Below are positions 46,920-55,645 of a stretch of DNA of 64,000 nucleotides, piece after piece. The first letter of the stretch is position 1. The number at the start of each line of letters is the position of its first letter. The stretch spans positions 186,001 through 250,000 of the forward strand of contig JAKAFP010000004.1 in assembly GCA_021825925.1 (NCBI GenBank), given 5' to 3'. Below the pieces are notes generated by a model. That model was not told the DNA's origin and made no database searches. It saw only the letters and a list, made by a program, of their open reading frames with translations. Position numbers and translations under genes: made by a program. This DNA comes from Chloroflexota bacterium (GTDB lineage: Bacteria > Chloroflexota > Anaerolineae > Anaerolineales > Anaerolineaceae).

Positions 46920-48326
46920 ATGACCGCTAATGCCAATTCGGTGATCACCAGTAGTTTACCTGCGCAAGAGCCTTTCCCAACGTGGAGGATCGTCCTCTGG
47001 GCATTGGGTTACGTTGGCACTGTCATCATCGGCAGCCTGGCTGGTCTGATGACCTATTTTTATATGCCACCAGAGACGACCCAATCCTCATTTCCACAAT
47101 ACCTTTCCAATTCCACGGTTTTTGGCATCACCATCCTGGGCTTGATCGGTTACGTGGGCGGCATTCTGGTGATTTTGATAAATCCTTTCATTGCGCAGTG
47201 GAGCGACCGCTCGACCAACCGCATCGGTCGGCGAAAACTTTTCATGCTGGTCTCCTTTTTGCCGATCTCGATCTTGAGCTATCTCGTTTTTGCACCGCCA
47301 GTGGATCACATCAGCTCCGCCAATGCCGTCTGGCTCTTCGTGATCGTCATCCTGTTGAACATTTTCCGCAGCCTGTTTAATGTCTCGGGCGCGATCATCC
47401 CTGAATTCAGCTCCTCCAGCAGTATTTTGATGAAATTCAACACCTACAATTCCATTGGCTGGGTGTTCGGATTCATCATCGGCTCGCAAGCCATCTACTT
47501 GATCAAGGACGCCTTGATCAATTCGGGCATGAGTCCGGTGGATGCCTTCCGGTTGACGGTCGGCGGGTTGATTCTGGTATCCACTTTATTGGTTGCACTT
47601 CAGATCTGGGTTGTGGATGAACGCCGTTACGGTTCAGGCAAAACCTCTCAGGTTAACCTGTGGACGGCGCTCAAAATGACCTTTTCCAATAAGATCTTCG
47701 TCCTTTATACCCTGACCTGCCAGGTCTATTTTTGGGGCGACGGTCTCTTCCAGGCTGGATTGGTTTACTTTGTCACCATCATTTTTGGATATTCTGACTC
47801 GATGATGGTTGCTTTTGGCGGCACGATCCTGGGATTATCCTTCCTCATTTACCCTTTTGTCGCCACCATGGCTAAACGGACGGGCAAGAAAAACCTGCTG
47901 ATGATCGCCCTGCTGATCATGTCCGTGGTGATGATCGCCCTCGGGTTTGCCGATAAACTGCCCTTCCCGGTGAAGATCACCTCATGGGTCATCGTGGCCA
48001 TCATAGCCCTGCCAGGCGCCATCACCGGCATCATCCCAGGAGCGATCAACAACGAGATCGTACGGGAAGACTGCCTGCGTACCGGCGAAGCCAAGGAAGC
48101 CAACTTTGGCGCGGCAGCCAGTTTGCTGACTGCCATCCCCAGCGGTTTTGTCAGCCTGATCATGCCCTCCATCCTGCTGCTCGGACGAAGCACGGAGAAT
48201 CCGGCCGGAGTGCGTCTGGTCGCCTTCATCAGCGCCGTGTGCATGCTGGCTGCCCTTGCGATGCTCTACTTCCTGTACGATGAAAAGAAGATCCTGGCTT
48301 CTCTCAAGAAATTTGGGTACGAATAA
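46920..48326 (+). CDS. GPH-type MFS sugar:cation symporter
   Basis: The protein has 468 residues. GGGAGG lies 7 nt before the ATG at 46920. It has 12 hydrophobic helices and the loop QWSDRSTNRIGRRKLFML, the D-R-x-x-x-x-x-G-R-R motif of the glycoside-pentoside-hexuronide/SLC45 group. It should import the glycosides cut by GH38, MelA, GH31 and GH35. It is the last gene of its operon, followed by a strong terminator. Confidence 0.88.
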   Translation: MTANANSVITSSLPAQEPFPTWRIVLWALGYVGTVIIGSLAGLMTYFYMPPETTQSSFPQYLSNSTVFGITILGLIGYVGGILVILINPFIAQWSDRSTNRIGRRKLFMLVSFLPISILSYLVFAPPVDHISSANAVWLFVIVILLNIFRSLFNVSGAIIPEFSSSSSILMKFNTYNSIGWVFGFIIGSQAIYLIKDALINSGMSPVDAFRLTVGGLILVSTLLVALQIWVVDERRYGSGKTSQVNLWTALKMTFSNKIFVLYTLTCQVYFWGDGLFQAGLVYFVTIIFGYSDSMMVAFGGTILGLSFLIYPFVATMAKRTGKKNLLMIALLIMSVVMIALGFADKLPFPVKITSWVIVAIIALPGAITGIIPGAINNEIVREDCLRTGEAKEANFGAAASLLTAIPSGFVSLIMPSILLLGRSTENPAGVRLVAFISAVCMLAALAMLYFLYDEKKILASLKKFGYE

Positions 48327-48362
48327 ACACCAAAAACTGAAAACAAGTCATTGGTCGTTTAT

Positions 48363-48397
48363 AACAAATCCAGCTATAGGCTGGATTTGTTTTTTTT
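48363..48397 (+). terminator. Rho-independent terminator
   Basis: AACAAATCCAGC (48363-48374) and GCTGGATTTGTT (48380-48391) with a 5-nt loop and a long T run, ending the GH38-melA-transporter operon. Confidence 0.92.
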
Positions 48398-48485
48398 CGT
48401 ATGCTTGCTTGACACGAAGGTGATACTCCTCCACCTAATTAATTCCAATACTGTAACCCCCTTCGTTAGAAAAACACGCATCAAG

Positions 48486-48556
48486 TAGAGTACTGATGGA
48501 TATGGAAATTCAGGTCCATATGGATATGTTTTTTCATATCAGTAAACAGTACTCTA
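48486..48556. repeat. 71-bp nested inverted-repeat element upstream of doxX-like gene
   Basis: Outer arms TAGAGTACTG (48486-48495) and CAGTACTCTA (48547-48556) are perfect inverts. Inside are the palindrome TCCATATGGA (48515-48524), two direct copies of ATGGATATG (48496-48504, 48520-48528) and the hairpin GATATG-T6-CATATC (48523-48540). It may be a compound operator, an RNA structure or a tiny mobile repeat. Confidence 0.7.
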
Positions 48557-48628
48557 GTCTTGAAGGGAATGAACCCTTACAGGAAGCTGATCAAGTCTTC
48601 TTGAAATCAACTAACAGACAGGAGTGTT

Positions 48629-49201
48629 ATGAAAAACGCTTTATTTGGTCCGATCAATGTTGAAGATGCACCTTTCTTTAAAGCACTTTTTAATAGTTCC
48701 AAATTTGCCTGGTTATGGTTAATTGTCCGAATTTATGTTGGCTATCAATGGGTAACCGCCAGCCTTCATAAACTTTCTGCTCCCGAATGGATGCAAACCG
48801 GAGAAGCACTAAAAGGCTACTGGATGCATGCTGTCTCGATGCCCGAAGCCCCCGCGAAACCTCCGATCAATTATGAATGGTATCGCTCCTTCATTCAATC
48901 CATGCTTGACAATCAGTCTTATGTCTGGTTTGGAAAATTGATCGCAGTGGGTGAATTACTTGTTGGAATCGGATTGATCCTGGGCTGTTTCGTAGGTGTT
49001 GCCGCCTTCTTCAGCGCTTTGTTGAACTTGAATTTCCTTCTTGCTGGAAGTTTAAGCAGCGGCCCCATCCTTTTAGTTCTTGGAATCCTGATCATGTTTG
49101 CCTGGAAATCAGCCGGATACTATGGCTTGGACCGCGCAGTCTTGTATTACATTGGTACTTTTTGGCAACCTGGTAAATGGTTCCAAAAGAAAATAGCGTA
49201 A
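48629..49201 (+). CDS. DoxX family membrane protein
   Basis: The protein has 190 residues. Four hydrophobic helices are visible, with WLWLIVRIYVGYQWVTASLHKL at the first and GKLIAVGELLVGIGLILG at the second, the DoxX/DoxD pattern. Some family members are subunits of thiosulfate:quinone oxidoreductase, others act in oxidative-stress membrane complexes; no partner subunit is nearby. An insert of about 40 residues after helix 1 is outside the membrane. AGGAG precedes the ATG. It converges on a two-component system that may regulate it. Confidence 0.8.
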   Translation: MKNALFGPINVEDAPFFKALFNSSKFAWLWLIVRIYVGYQWVTASLHKLSAPEWMQTGEALKGYWMHAVSMPEAPAKPPINYEWYRSFIQSMLDNQSYVWFGKLIAVGELLVGIGLILGCFVGVAAFFSALLNLNFLLAGSLSSGPILLVLGILIMFAWKSAGYYGLDRAVLYYIGTFWQPGKWFQKKIA

Positions 49202-49217
49202 ACTCACAACATCACCA

Positions 49218-49250
49218 AAAACTGGTGTCCGATGTGGACACCAGTTTTCA
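49218..49250. terminator. Bidirectional terminator
   Basis: AAAACTGGTGTCC (49218-49230) pairs with GGACACCAGTTTT (49236-49248) around a 5-nt loop, between the convergent doxX-like and response-regulator genes. Confidence 0.85.
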
Positions 49251-49251
49251 T

Positions 49252-49908
49252 TTAATCCATATGATCTTTAAGGTGATGGTTTACCGCAAAAGTTGCCAGT
49301 TCAATTCGATTACGCAGTTCTAATTTCGAGAGGATATTGCTCACATAGTTTTTTACGGTTATTTCTGTGAGGTTAAGTTTTTCACCTATTTCTTTGTTGC
49401 CATCACCTTCGGCTACCAAGGCTAAAACATCCATTTCGCGTTGCGAAAGATCTTTAAAAGCGCTTTGTTCCACCTGCGTTTCCAGCTGTTTAAGTCTGGC
49501 CACCATTTGTGAAGTGGTATGGGCATCAAAAGCGTTGTCCCCGTTATATGCAGCCCTGATCGCCCGTACAAGCTCTTCACTACCCACCTTCTTTAAGACA
49601 TATCCAGATGCTCCCCCCCGGAGAGCCTGTTGCAGGAAGCTTTGGTTTGCATAAGAGGTTAGAATGACCACTTTTGTATTGGGGTAATTTGTGGATATTT
49701 CTCGACAGGCCTCAAGTCCACTTTGCCCGGGAAGTTGAATATCCATAATGACTACGTCAGGTGAAAAACTCTTGATCTGGGCCAGCGCCGTTTCTGAAGA
49801 ATCGGCCTCAGCGACAACCTCCAAATCGGCCTCTTCGGCAAGTAAGGCACGAAGACCGGCTCTGACCACTAAATGGTCATCAACAACTAAAAGTCTGATG
49901 CGGCGCAT
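49252..49908 (-). CDS. NarL/FixJ-type response regulator
   Basis: The protein has 218 residues. GGAGG lies 6-7 nt before the ATG at 49908, which is inside the 3' end of the kinase gene (29-nt overlap). The receiver has acidic VVDDH near the start and the phosphoacceptor D56 in VVIMDIQLPG; the C-terminal LuxR HTH is DLSQREMDVLALVAEGDGNK through LTEITVKNYVSNILSKL. It is the partner of the overlapping sensor kinase. The target is unknown, the adjacent doxX-like gene with its inverted repeats being a candidate. Confidence 0.93.
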   Translation of the reverse strand: MRRIRLLVVDDHLVVRAGLRALLAEEADLEVVAEADSSETALAQIKSFSPDVVIMDIQLPGQSGLEACREISTNYPNTKVVILTSYANQSFLQQALRGGASGYVLKKVGSEELVRAIRAAYNGDNAFDAHTTSQMVARLKQLETQVEQSAFKDLSQREMDVLALVAEGDGNKEIGEKLNLTEITVKNYVSNILSKLELRNRIELATFAVNHHLKDHMD

Positions 49909-51301
49909 CCATTTCCTCCATTGGAAGATCAAGATCCACTGTGGTTCCTTCATTGGGGGTTGATTCGATCTTTAATGAACCCCCTAATAATCGGGCACGA
50001 TCCCGCATGTTTTTCAGACCAAACCCGGGGTCGGCAGAAGCTGAGATCCCTTCCCCAAAATCCTTAACCTGCAGGTGAAAATGGTTTTTAGAACAAAAAA
50101 GTCTAATTTCTGCTTTATCAGATTTGGAATGCCGGATCACATTTGATAGTGCTTCACTAATAAAAGCCTTGAAGTGCCTCGTTTGATCTGGGGTTAATGA
50201 GGGTATTTTCTTGGTATTCCAAAAAGTATCAATTATTAAATTTTTACGCGCTTCTTCTATGATCGGGCTGATGGCCCCGATGAGATCAACAGATTCCATG
50301 ATCGGATTATCTTGCGATAAAAATGTGCGAAGTTTTTCAACCGCTTGATCAATGGACTGCATTAGCTGATTCACTTCCGCTTTATTTTCCTGGGCAACAC
50401 GTTTGGATAAAGTTTGCGCCATCAATCCCGAAGCGTACACTTGTTGTAATGCGCCATCATGCAAATCCCTGGCGACACGTTCGCGCTCAGTGGCGATAAC
50501 CTGTCCTATTTCCATCTGGTGAATGATTCGCTCAGTCTCGATATTAAATACCTTCAACGCCCTCCACATGGCAAAAAGAAGAACCAAACCGGCAATGGCC
50601 CGAAACACAAAAGGCGGCAGAATTATCAGAGCAGTGAATGAATCTGAATTAATGATGGAAGCTGGAAAAAAGGTCTCTTTGGGAACGCTTGCACCTTCGA
50701 CAATTCCATAAAAAGCAATTGTCCAAGCTGACATGAGTAACATTTTATTGATTTGCGGCAGGTTCATTTGCCTGATTTGGATTTTTACCTGTCTGACCAT
50801 ACCAATTGATGAAAATATACAAGCAGGAACACACAGCATATAACGGGAAATCGTGTTTGCAAAAGAATGCCATTCTTCAAGATTGTTGAAGAAAATAAAA
50901 CCTGCACCAAAAGGTCCCGCCAACCAAACCAGAAAGACAATCCCTGGTAAGAATCTTATCCATCCCCAATTTTTCGAATAAGGTCGCATTAATTCAATGC
51001 CAAATTGAAACAAAGATCCAAAAGACAAGGCTAAAACAAAAAGGTGGATAATGTCTAAAATGGTTTCAAATCCCATTCCGTGGGCTGCAACCTGGATCGG
51101 AATGAAAATGTCACCCCACTCATACAAGCCATGTAAGATCCCAAAACCGGCCAACCAGGGAAGACTACGTGCCAGATTCAAACGCGAATGTTGACGCGTT
51201 TGAAATAATATGGAAATACCCATAATAAAGAAAACTTGCCCATAAAAGAATTGAAACAATGGACTGTTCGCTGTAAACCAATTGTTTATCGCTGCAACCA
51301 C
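49880..51301 (-). CDS. Membrane sensor histidine kinase, NarL-partner (HisKA_3) type
   Basis: The protein has about 473 residues. The GTG at 51301 has GAGG 5 nt upstream; another in-frame GTG at 51307 overlaps that site. The N-terminal half has about seven hydrophobic helices without a large periplasmic domain, suggesting that it senses within the membrane. The dimerisation/phosphoacceptor motif is RVARDLHDGALQQ (about H281), and the ATPase domain has SNVIRHSK (N box) and GFGLKNMRDRARLLGG. It overlaps the response-regulator gene, so the pair is translationally coupled. Confidence 0.9.
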   Translation of the reverse strand: MVAAINNWFTANSPLFQFFYGQVFFIMGISILFQTRQHSRLNLARSLPWLAGFGILHGLYEWGDIFIPIQVAAHGMGFETILDIIHLFVLALSFGSLFQFGIELMRPYSKNWGWIRFLPGIVFLVWLAGPFGAGFIFFNNLEEWHSFANTISRYMLCVPACIFSSIGMVRQVKIQIRQMNLPQINKMLLMSAWTIAFYGIVEGASVPKETFFPASIINSDSFTALIILPPFVFRAIAGLVLLFAMWRALKVFNIETERIIHQMEIGQVIATERERVARDLHDGALQQVYASGLMAQTLSKRVAQENKAEVNQLMQSIDQAVEKLRTFLSQDNPIMESVDLIGAISPIIEEARKNLIIDTFWNTKKIPSLTPDQTRHFKAFISEALSNVIRHSKSDKAEIRLFCSKNHFHLQVKDFGEGISASADPGFGLKNMRDRARLLGGSLKIESTPNEGTTVDLDLPMEEMDAPHQTFSC

Positions 51302-51391
51302 ATCCACCTCTTATACTTGGCGCATCATTCTTTTATTACTAATTCTATCAGTTTTATGAACATAAAAAAATATGCCAAAATCCCTTTTTGC

Positions 51392-51416
51392 AAAAAACCT
51401 CTCGAAAAACGAGAGG
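51392..51416 (-). terminator. Terminator of the glycyl radical enzyme operon
   Basis: CCTCTCG (51398-51404) and CGAGAGG (51410-51416) form a 7-bp stem; read leftward six U follow. Confidence 0.8.
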
Positions 51417-51453
51417 TCCATTTTTGATCAGATAATATAGTGGGAAATCCTTT

Positions 51454-53838
51454 TTAGAATCCGCCAAAAGCCGTGCGGGTGATGATCTCGTCCTGAAGTT
51501 GTTTGCTGAGGTCGCAGAAGTAATCGCTGTAACCCGCCACACGTACGATCAGGCTGCGGTACTGTTCGGGGTTTGCCTGTGCCGCCTTTAGAGTCTCAAC
51601 ATCCACCACATTAAACTGGATGTGATGCCCATCAAGGTTGAAGTAGCCGCGCACCAATTGCACAAGGCCGTTCATACCTTCTTCGCTCTCCAGCACCTGT
51701 GGGGTGAACTTCTGGTTAAGTAGCGTGCCGCCGGTGCGGACCTGGTCCATCTTGGCCACCGAGCGCACCACGGCAGTCGGCCCATGCTGATCGGCGCCCT
51801 GGACGGGTGAAACGCCTTCTGAAAGCGGTTTACCGGCGAAGCGTCCATCCGGCAGCGCACCGGTAACCGATCCAAAATAGATATGGCAGGTGGTGGGCAG
51901 CATGTTGATGTGATATTCGCCGCCTTTGGTGTTGCGGCGTCCATCCACCGCATTGAAATAGGATTCAAAGACGCGCACCATCAGGTCGTCCGCAGCATCA
52001 TCGTCATTGCCATATTTCGGGGTGCGATTCAAGAGCAGCTGTCGAGACCGTTCTGCGCCTTCAAAATTGGAATCCAGCAGCTTGAGCAGTTCGTCCATGG
52101 TGAAGTTTTTCTTATCATAAACGTGTGTCTTGATCGCCGAGAGTGAATCCGCCATGCTGCCGATGCCCACGCCCTGGATGTAGCTGGTGTTGTAACGCGC
52201 TCCGCCGTTGTGATAATCCTTGCCGGTGGAAATGCAATCATCGGTCAAGAGGGAAAGGAAGGGTGCAGGCATGTAGTTGGCGTACAGGCGTTCGATCACC
52301 TGATTGCCACGCACTTTGATATCCACAAAATGCAGCAACTGCTTCTCAAAAGCGACATAGAGCTGGTCAAAGTTTATAAACTTTATCGCATCTCCGGTCT
52401 GCGGACCGAGCTGCTTGCCTGTACGCGGATCCAATCCGTTGTGCAAAGTTAATTCAAGCACCTTGGGCAGGTTGAAGTAACCGGTCAGGTTGTAGTTTTC
52501 CTTGCCAAAAGCGCCCACCTCCACACAGCCGGAAGATCCCCCGCAGCGGGCATCCACCAGGGATTTGCCCGCGCGCATCAATTCCTGGGCGATCAGGTCC
52601 GCGTTGAAGATGGAGGGCTGGCCAAACCCGGTGCGAATGATCTTCGCCGCCCGCTTGATGAAACGGTCAGGGTTCTTCTTGCTGACCTGGATGGAGGAGG
52701 AGGGCTGCAGCAGGCGCATGTCTTCGATCACGTCCAGCAGCAGGTATGAGACCTCGTTAACCCCATCAGAGCCATCAGGCCTCAGGCCGCCCACGTTGAT
52801 CTGAGCGAAATCCGTGTAGGTACCGCTTTCCGCGGCGGTCACGCCCACCTTGGGCGGCGCAGGCTGGTTGTTGAACTTGATCCAGAAGCAGCACAACAGT
52901 TCTTTTGCCGCTTCGCGGGTCAGCGTGCCATCTGCCAGCCCGCTTTCGTAAAAGGGCTGCAGATGCTGATCCAGCCGGCCCGGGCAGTACGAATCCCAGG
53001 TGTTCAGTTCGGTGGTCACCCCAAGATGAACAAACCAGTAATACTGCAGCGCTTCATGCAGGTCACGCGGCGCGTGCGCCGGAATATGCCTGCAAACGTC
53101 CGCGATCTTTTTGAGTTCCCTTTTTCGGTTCTCATCCTGTTCCTGTTTTGCTAGTTCCTGAGCCAGTTGACTGTAACGCTCCGCAAAGCGGATGAGCGCG
53201 CCGGCAGCGATGCGCATGCCCTTGAGCTCCTCCTGTTTGTCGTAAGCCGCGGGATCGTTCAGAAAATCCAGCTTGGCCAGGCTGTCATCTATCTTCTTTT
53301 GAAAGTCGAGCATACCGTGATGATAGATCTTGTCATCCAACACAGTGTGACCCGGAGCACGCTGTTCCATGAATTCGGTGAAAATTCCCGCATCGTAGGC
53401 ATCCTTCCACTCCTGCGTCATTTCTGCAAACAATAGATCGCGGATGGATTTACCCTGCCAGATTGGGATGATCTTCTCGGCGTAGGCTTTACGGGTTTCG
53501 GGAGATACTTTGAAAGAGGTTAACGGGCGGGTATTTAAAATATCCAAATCTTCAAGCGAGTGGCAGCACAATTCCGGGAAGGAAGGAGCAGACTTGGGTT
53601 GGTCGCCCTTCTCACCCACGATCAATTCGCCGTCAAGGATGGCAATCCTCTTGTGTTCCAATAAATACGCAAAAGACATGGCCCGCTGCACCGGCACCGA
53701 AAGGATGCCCAAATTCTGCTGATAGAAATCCGTCAGTAGTTCAGCCCGCTCGCTCGAAATGGATTCAACCGCGTCCAGCGATTGCTGCCTGAGCCGGTTG
53801 ACCCGTTCACTGAGGTTTTGATTGTGGGTGTTTGTCAT
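51454..53838 (-). CDS. hypD: Glycyl radical dehydratase, trans-4-hydroxy-L-proline dehydratase-like
   Basis: The protein has 794 residues. GGAGG precedes the ATG at 53838. The active-site thiyl Cys is C438 in SGCVEVGAFG, with the C-x-E arrangement of dehydratase-class enzymes rather than the Cys-Cys of pyruvate formate-lyase, and the radical Gly is G769 in RVAGYSDYF. Both positions are offset by four from Clostridioides HypD (C434, G765). Shared segments from memory include FTEFMEQRAPGHTV and GRLDQHL. It would convert hydroxyproline to pyrroline-5-carboxylate; a different small diol or polyol is possible because the residues after CVE differ (VGAFGKE against TGCFGKE), and no pyrroline-5-carboxylate reductase gene is here. 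It is oxygen-sensitive. Confidence 0.75.
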   Translation of the reverse strand: MTNTHNQNLSERVNRLRQQSLDAVESISSERAELLTDFYQQNLGILSVPVQRAMSFAYLLEHKRIAILDGELIVGEKGDQPKSAPSFPELCCHSLEDLDILNTRPLTSFKVSPETRKAYAEKIIPIWQGKSIRDLLFAEMTQEWKDAYDAGIFTEFMEQRAPGHTVLDDKIYHHGMLDFQKKIDDSLAKLDFLNDPAAYDKQEELKGMRIAAGALIRFAERYSQLAQELAKQEQDENRKRELKKIADVCRHIPAHAPRDLHEALQYYWFVHLGVTTELNTWDSYCPGRLDQHLQPFYESGLADGTLTREAAKELLCCFWIKFNNQPAPPKVGVTAAESGTYTDFAQINVGGLRPDGSDGVNEVSYLLLDVIEDMRLLQPSSSIQVSKKNPDRFIKRAAKIIRTGFGQPSIFNADLIAQELMRAGKSLVDARCGGSSGCVEVGAFGKENYNLTGYFNLPKVLELTLHNGLDPRTGKQLGPQTGDAIKFINFDQLYVAFEKQLLHFVDIKVRGNQVIERLYANYMPAPFLSLLTDDCISTGKDYHNGGARYNTSYIQGVGIGSMADSLSAIKTHVYDKKNFTMDELLKLLDSNFEGAERSRQLLLNRTPKYGNDDDAADDLMVRVFESYFNAVDGRRNTKGGEYHINMLPTTCHIYFGSVTGALPDGRFAGKPLSEGVSPVQGADQHGPTAVVRSVAKMDQVRTGGTLLNQKFTPQVLESEEGMNGLVQLVRGYFNLDGHHIQFNVVDVETLKAAQANPEQYRSLIVRVAGYSDYFCDLSKQLQDEIITRTAFGGF

Positions 53839-53865
53839 CTTTCCTCCAGATCCCAAACGGGATGT

Positions 53866-54768
53866 TTAGCTTATCTTTACCTGTAATCCAGCCTGCTCAA
53901 GAATGTGTGCAGAACTGAACAAGTGATATTTATCAGGAGCCTTGATCTTTTTTAACAAATAATCCATCCCCAGCGCCTCATATTTGGCAGCCGCCAGATC
54001 GTGATACCCCATCAGTTCCACGCCGATGATATTCGGCAGCCTGCGGATGAACTCACCCGTTTGGCGCAAATTCTCTTCATCATCATTGATGCCCGGGATG
54101 AGCGGAATCCGAATGTAAACGACTGATCCGCTTTCAGCAAGCTGTGTGAGGTTTTTTAAGATCAGTTTGTTCGAGACCCCGGTGTATAGGATATGGCGGT
54201 CATCATCCATCATTTTCAGATCAAACAGAAACAAATCAACATACTTTCGTAAAGAATCCATCACTTCCCAGGTCGCGAAACCGGAAGTGTCCACCACCGT
54301 ATGCAGATCCCGTTCACGACAGGCGCGCAGCAGATCCAACAAAAAGCGGTGCTGCAAGAGTGGTTCACCACCCGAAAATGTGACCCCGCCACCCGAACCT
54401 TCGTAAAAGGGCGTGTCGCGCAGCACATCAGACATCACCTGCTCCACACTGACGCGATAGCCTGATATCTCGCGCGCACCGTTATAGCAGGCATCCGCGC
54501 AGGCACCGCAAGCCTCGCAGGTGGTACGGTCCGTGGCAGCAAATCCGTTGATGGAAATACTGTGGTGCTCACAAACACCCACACATTCCCCACAAAGCAC
54601 ACAGCGGTTGACGCGGTACATCAACACCGGAGTTCGAGATTGGCTCTCGGGATTGTGGCACCATTGACAGGCCAGCGGACAGCCCTGGAAAAACACCGTG
54701 GTGCGAATCCCAGGTCCGTCGTTGATGGAATATTTCTTGATATCGAAGATCAAGCCTGTTTCTGCCAT
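53866..54768 (-). CDS. Glycyl radical enzyme activase (radical SAM)
   Basis: The protein has 300 residues. It begins GLIFDIKKYSINDGPGIRTT, with the radical-SAM cluster motif CPLACQWC (C-x3-C-x2-C). An inserted ferredoxin-like domain (CVLCGECVGVC and CEACGACADAC) adds two 4Fe-4S clusters, as in activases of dehydratase-type enzymes but not of PFL. It generates the glycyl radical on the enzyme encoded 27 bp downstream. The ATG at 54768 has no ribosome site but lies 7 nt from a -10 box, so translation may be leaderless; upstream in-frame starts would need a longer transcript. Confidence 0.92.
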   Translation of the reverse strand: MAETGLIFDIKKYSINDGPGIRTTVFFQGCPLACQWCHNPESQSRTPVLMYRVNRCVLCGECVGVCEHHSISINGFAATDRTTCEACGACADACYNGAREISGYRVSVEQVMSDVLRDTPFYEGSGGGVTFSGGEPLLQHRFLLDLLRACRERDLHTVVDTSGFATWEVMDSLRKYVDLFLFDLKMMDDDRHILYTGVSNKLILKNLTQLAESGSVVYIRIPLIPGINDDEENLRQTGEFIRRLPNIIGVELMGYHDLAAAKYEALGMDYLLKKIKAPDKYHLFSSAHILEQAGLQVKIS

Positions 54769-54774
54769 AGTTGT

Positions 54775-54803
54775 AATATACGACCAACACACGTTGAAGT
54801 CAA
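54775..54803 (-). promoter_or_regulatory. Promoter of the activase-dehydratase operon
   Basis: Read leftward: TTGACT (54803-54798), 17-bp spacer, TATATT (54780-54775). The start codon of the activase is at about +1. Confidence 0.7.
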
Positions 54804-54822
54804 TATACAAATGGTATACAAT
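54794..54822 (+). promoter_or_regulatory. Promoter and putative operator of the gntR gene
   Basis: TTGAAG (54794-54799), 17-bp spacer, TACAAT (54817-54822). TGGTATACAA (54812-54821) fits the T-N-G-T-x-x-A-C-N-A pattern of FadR-subfamily GntR operators and overlaps the -10 box; it is 9 bp from the opposite promoter's -35 box. Confidence 0.6.
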
Positions 54823-54868
54823 ATGCATATAATAAATTAGTGTCAAATAATGAGATCAGGAGATTAGA

Positions 54869-55534
54869 ATGGCAAACGCCAACCCAAAAACACCCCGTGA
54901 AAGCGACCGCATCGAAGACGAGCTGCGCCGCCTGATCCTGACACTTGAACTTGAACCGGGTTTGGCCATCAGCGAAGCCAGCTTGATGAAAGAGTATGGC
55001 TGGGGGCGCACCCCTCTGCGCGAAGCCTTTCAACGTCTGGCGGAGCAATCGCTGCTACAGATCATTCCACACCACGGGGTGGTGGTGGCCCCGCTAAACA
55101 TCTTTGAATTCGTCGAAGTAATGGATGCGATGAGCATGGTCATCGGCCCGGCGGCTGCACTGGCCTGCAAGCACATGACTAATGCACAGTTGGAAAAACT
55201 GGATGAACTTGTTGAAAAAGGGTCTACCGCCTCACAGACCGGCGATTTTGTGCACGTGGCTGAACTGGATTATGAGTTCCACCGCGAGCTGGCCGACGCC
55301 ACCGGCAACCGCTACCTGCGCGACTACCTCCTGCATTTGCACCGCATCGCCACCCGATTTAACTTCGCCGCCTGGAAGCGGGATAGAAATTCAACCCCCT
55401 CGCTAGAAGAACATCGCCAACTGGCTACTCTTTTCCGACAGAGGAATGTGGATCAGGTCAAAACTGCCATGCGTGAACACATTGAAAATGCCCGTTCACG
55501 TTTGATGGGCAGCCTGGCATTGCCAGAAGATTAA
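54869..55534 (+). CDS. GntR family regulator, FCD (FadR) subfamily
   Basis: The protein has 221 residues. The N-terminal winged HTH (RIEDELRRLILTLELEPGL through WGRTPLREAFQRLAEQSLL) is the GntR type, and the C-terminal domain (from about 85) has the FCD pattern with LDYEFHRELADATGN and a His-rich HRIATRF region for metal or ligand. AGGAGA precedes the start. It is divergent from the activase-dehydratase operon and probably controls it; FCD ligands are usually small carboxylic acids, which would suit a hydroxyproline or related substrate (inference). Confidence 0.9.
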   Translation: MANANPKTPRESDRIEDELRRLILTLELEPGLAISEASLMKEYGWGRTPLREAFQRLAEQSLLQIIPHHGVVVAPLNIFEFVEVMDAMSMVIGPAAALACKHMTNAQLEKLDELVEKGSTASQTGDFVHVAELDYEFHRELADATGNRYLRDYLLHLHRIATRFNFAAWKRDRNSTPSLEEHRQLATLFRQRNVDQVKTAMREHIENARSRLMGSLALPED

Positions 55535-55645
55535 TTATCAGTCCACACCGCCCCGCTACTGAAAACTTCAACTCGTTAAAAAACCGAGTTTGATGGATTT
55601 GGGCTTCATTGTTGGCAAAATTCACCGAGAATACTAATAAGGTGA

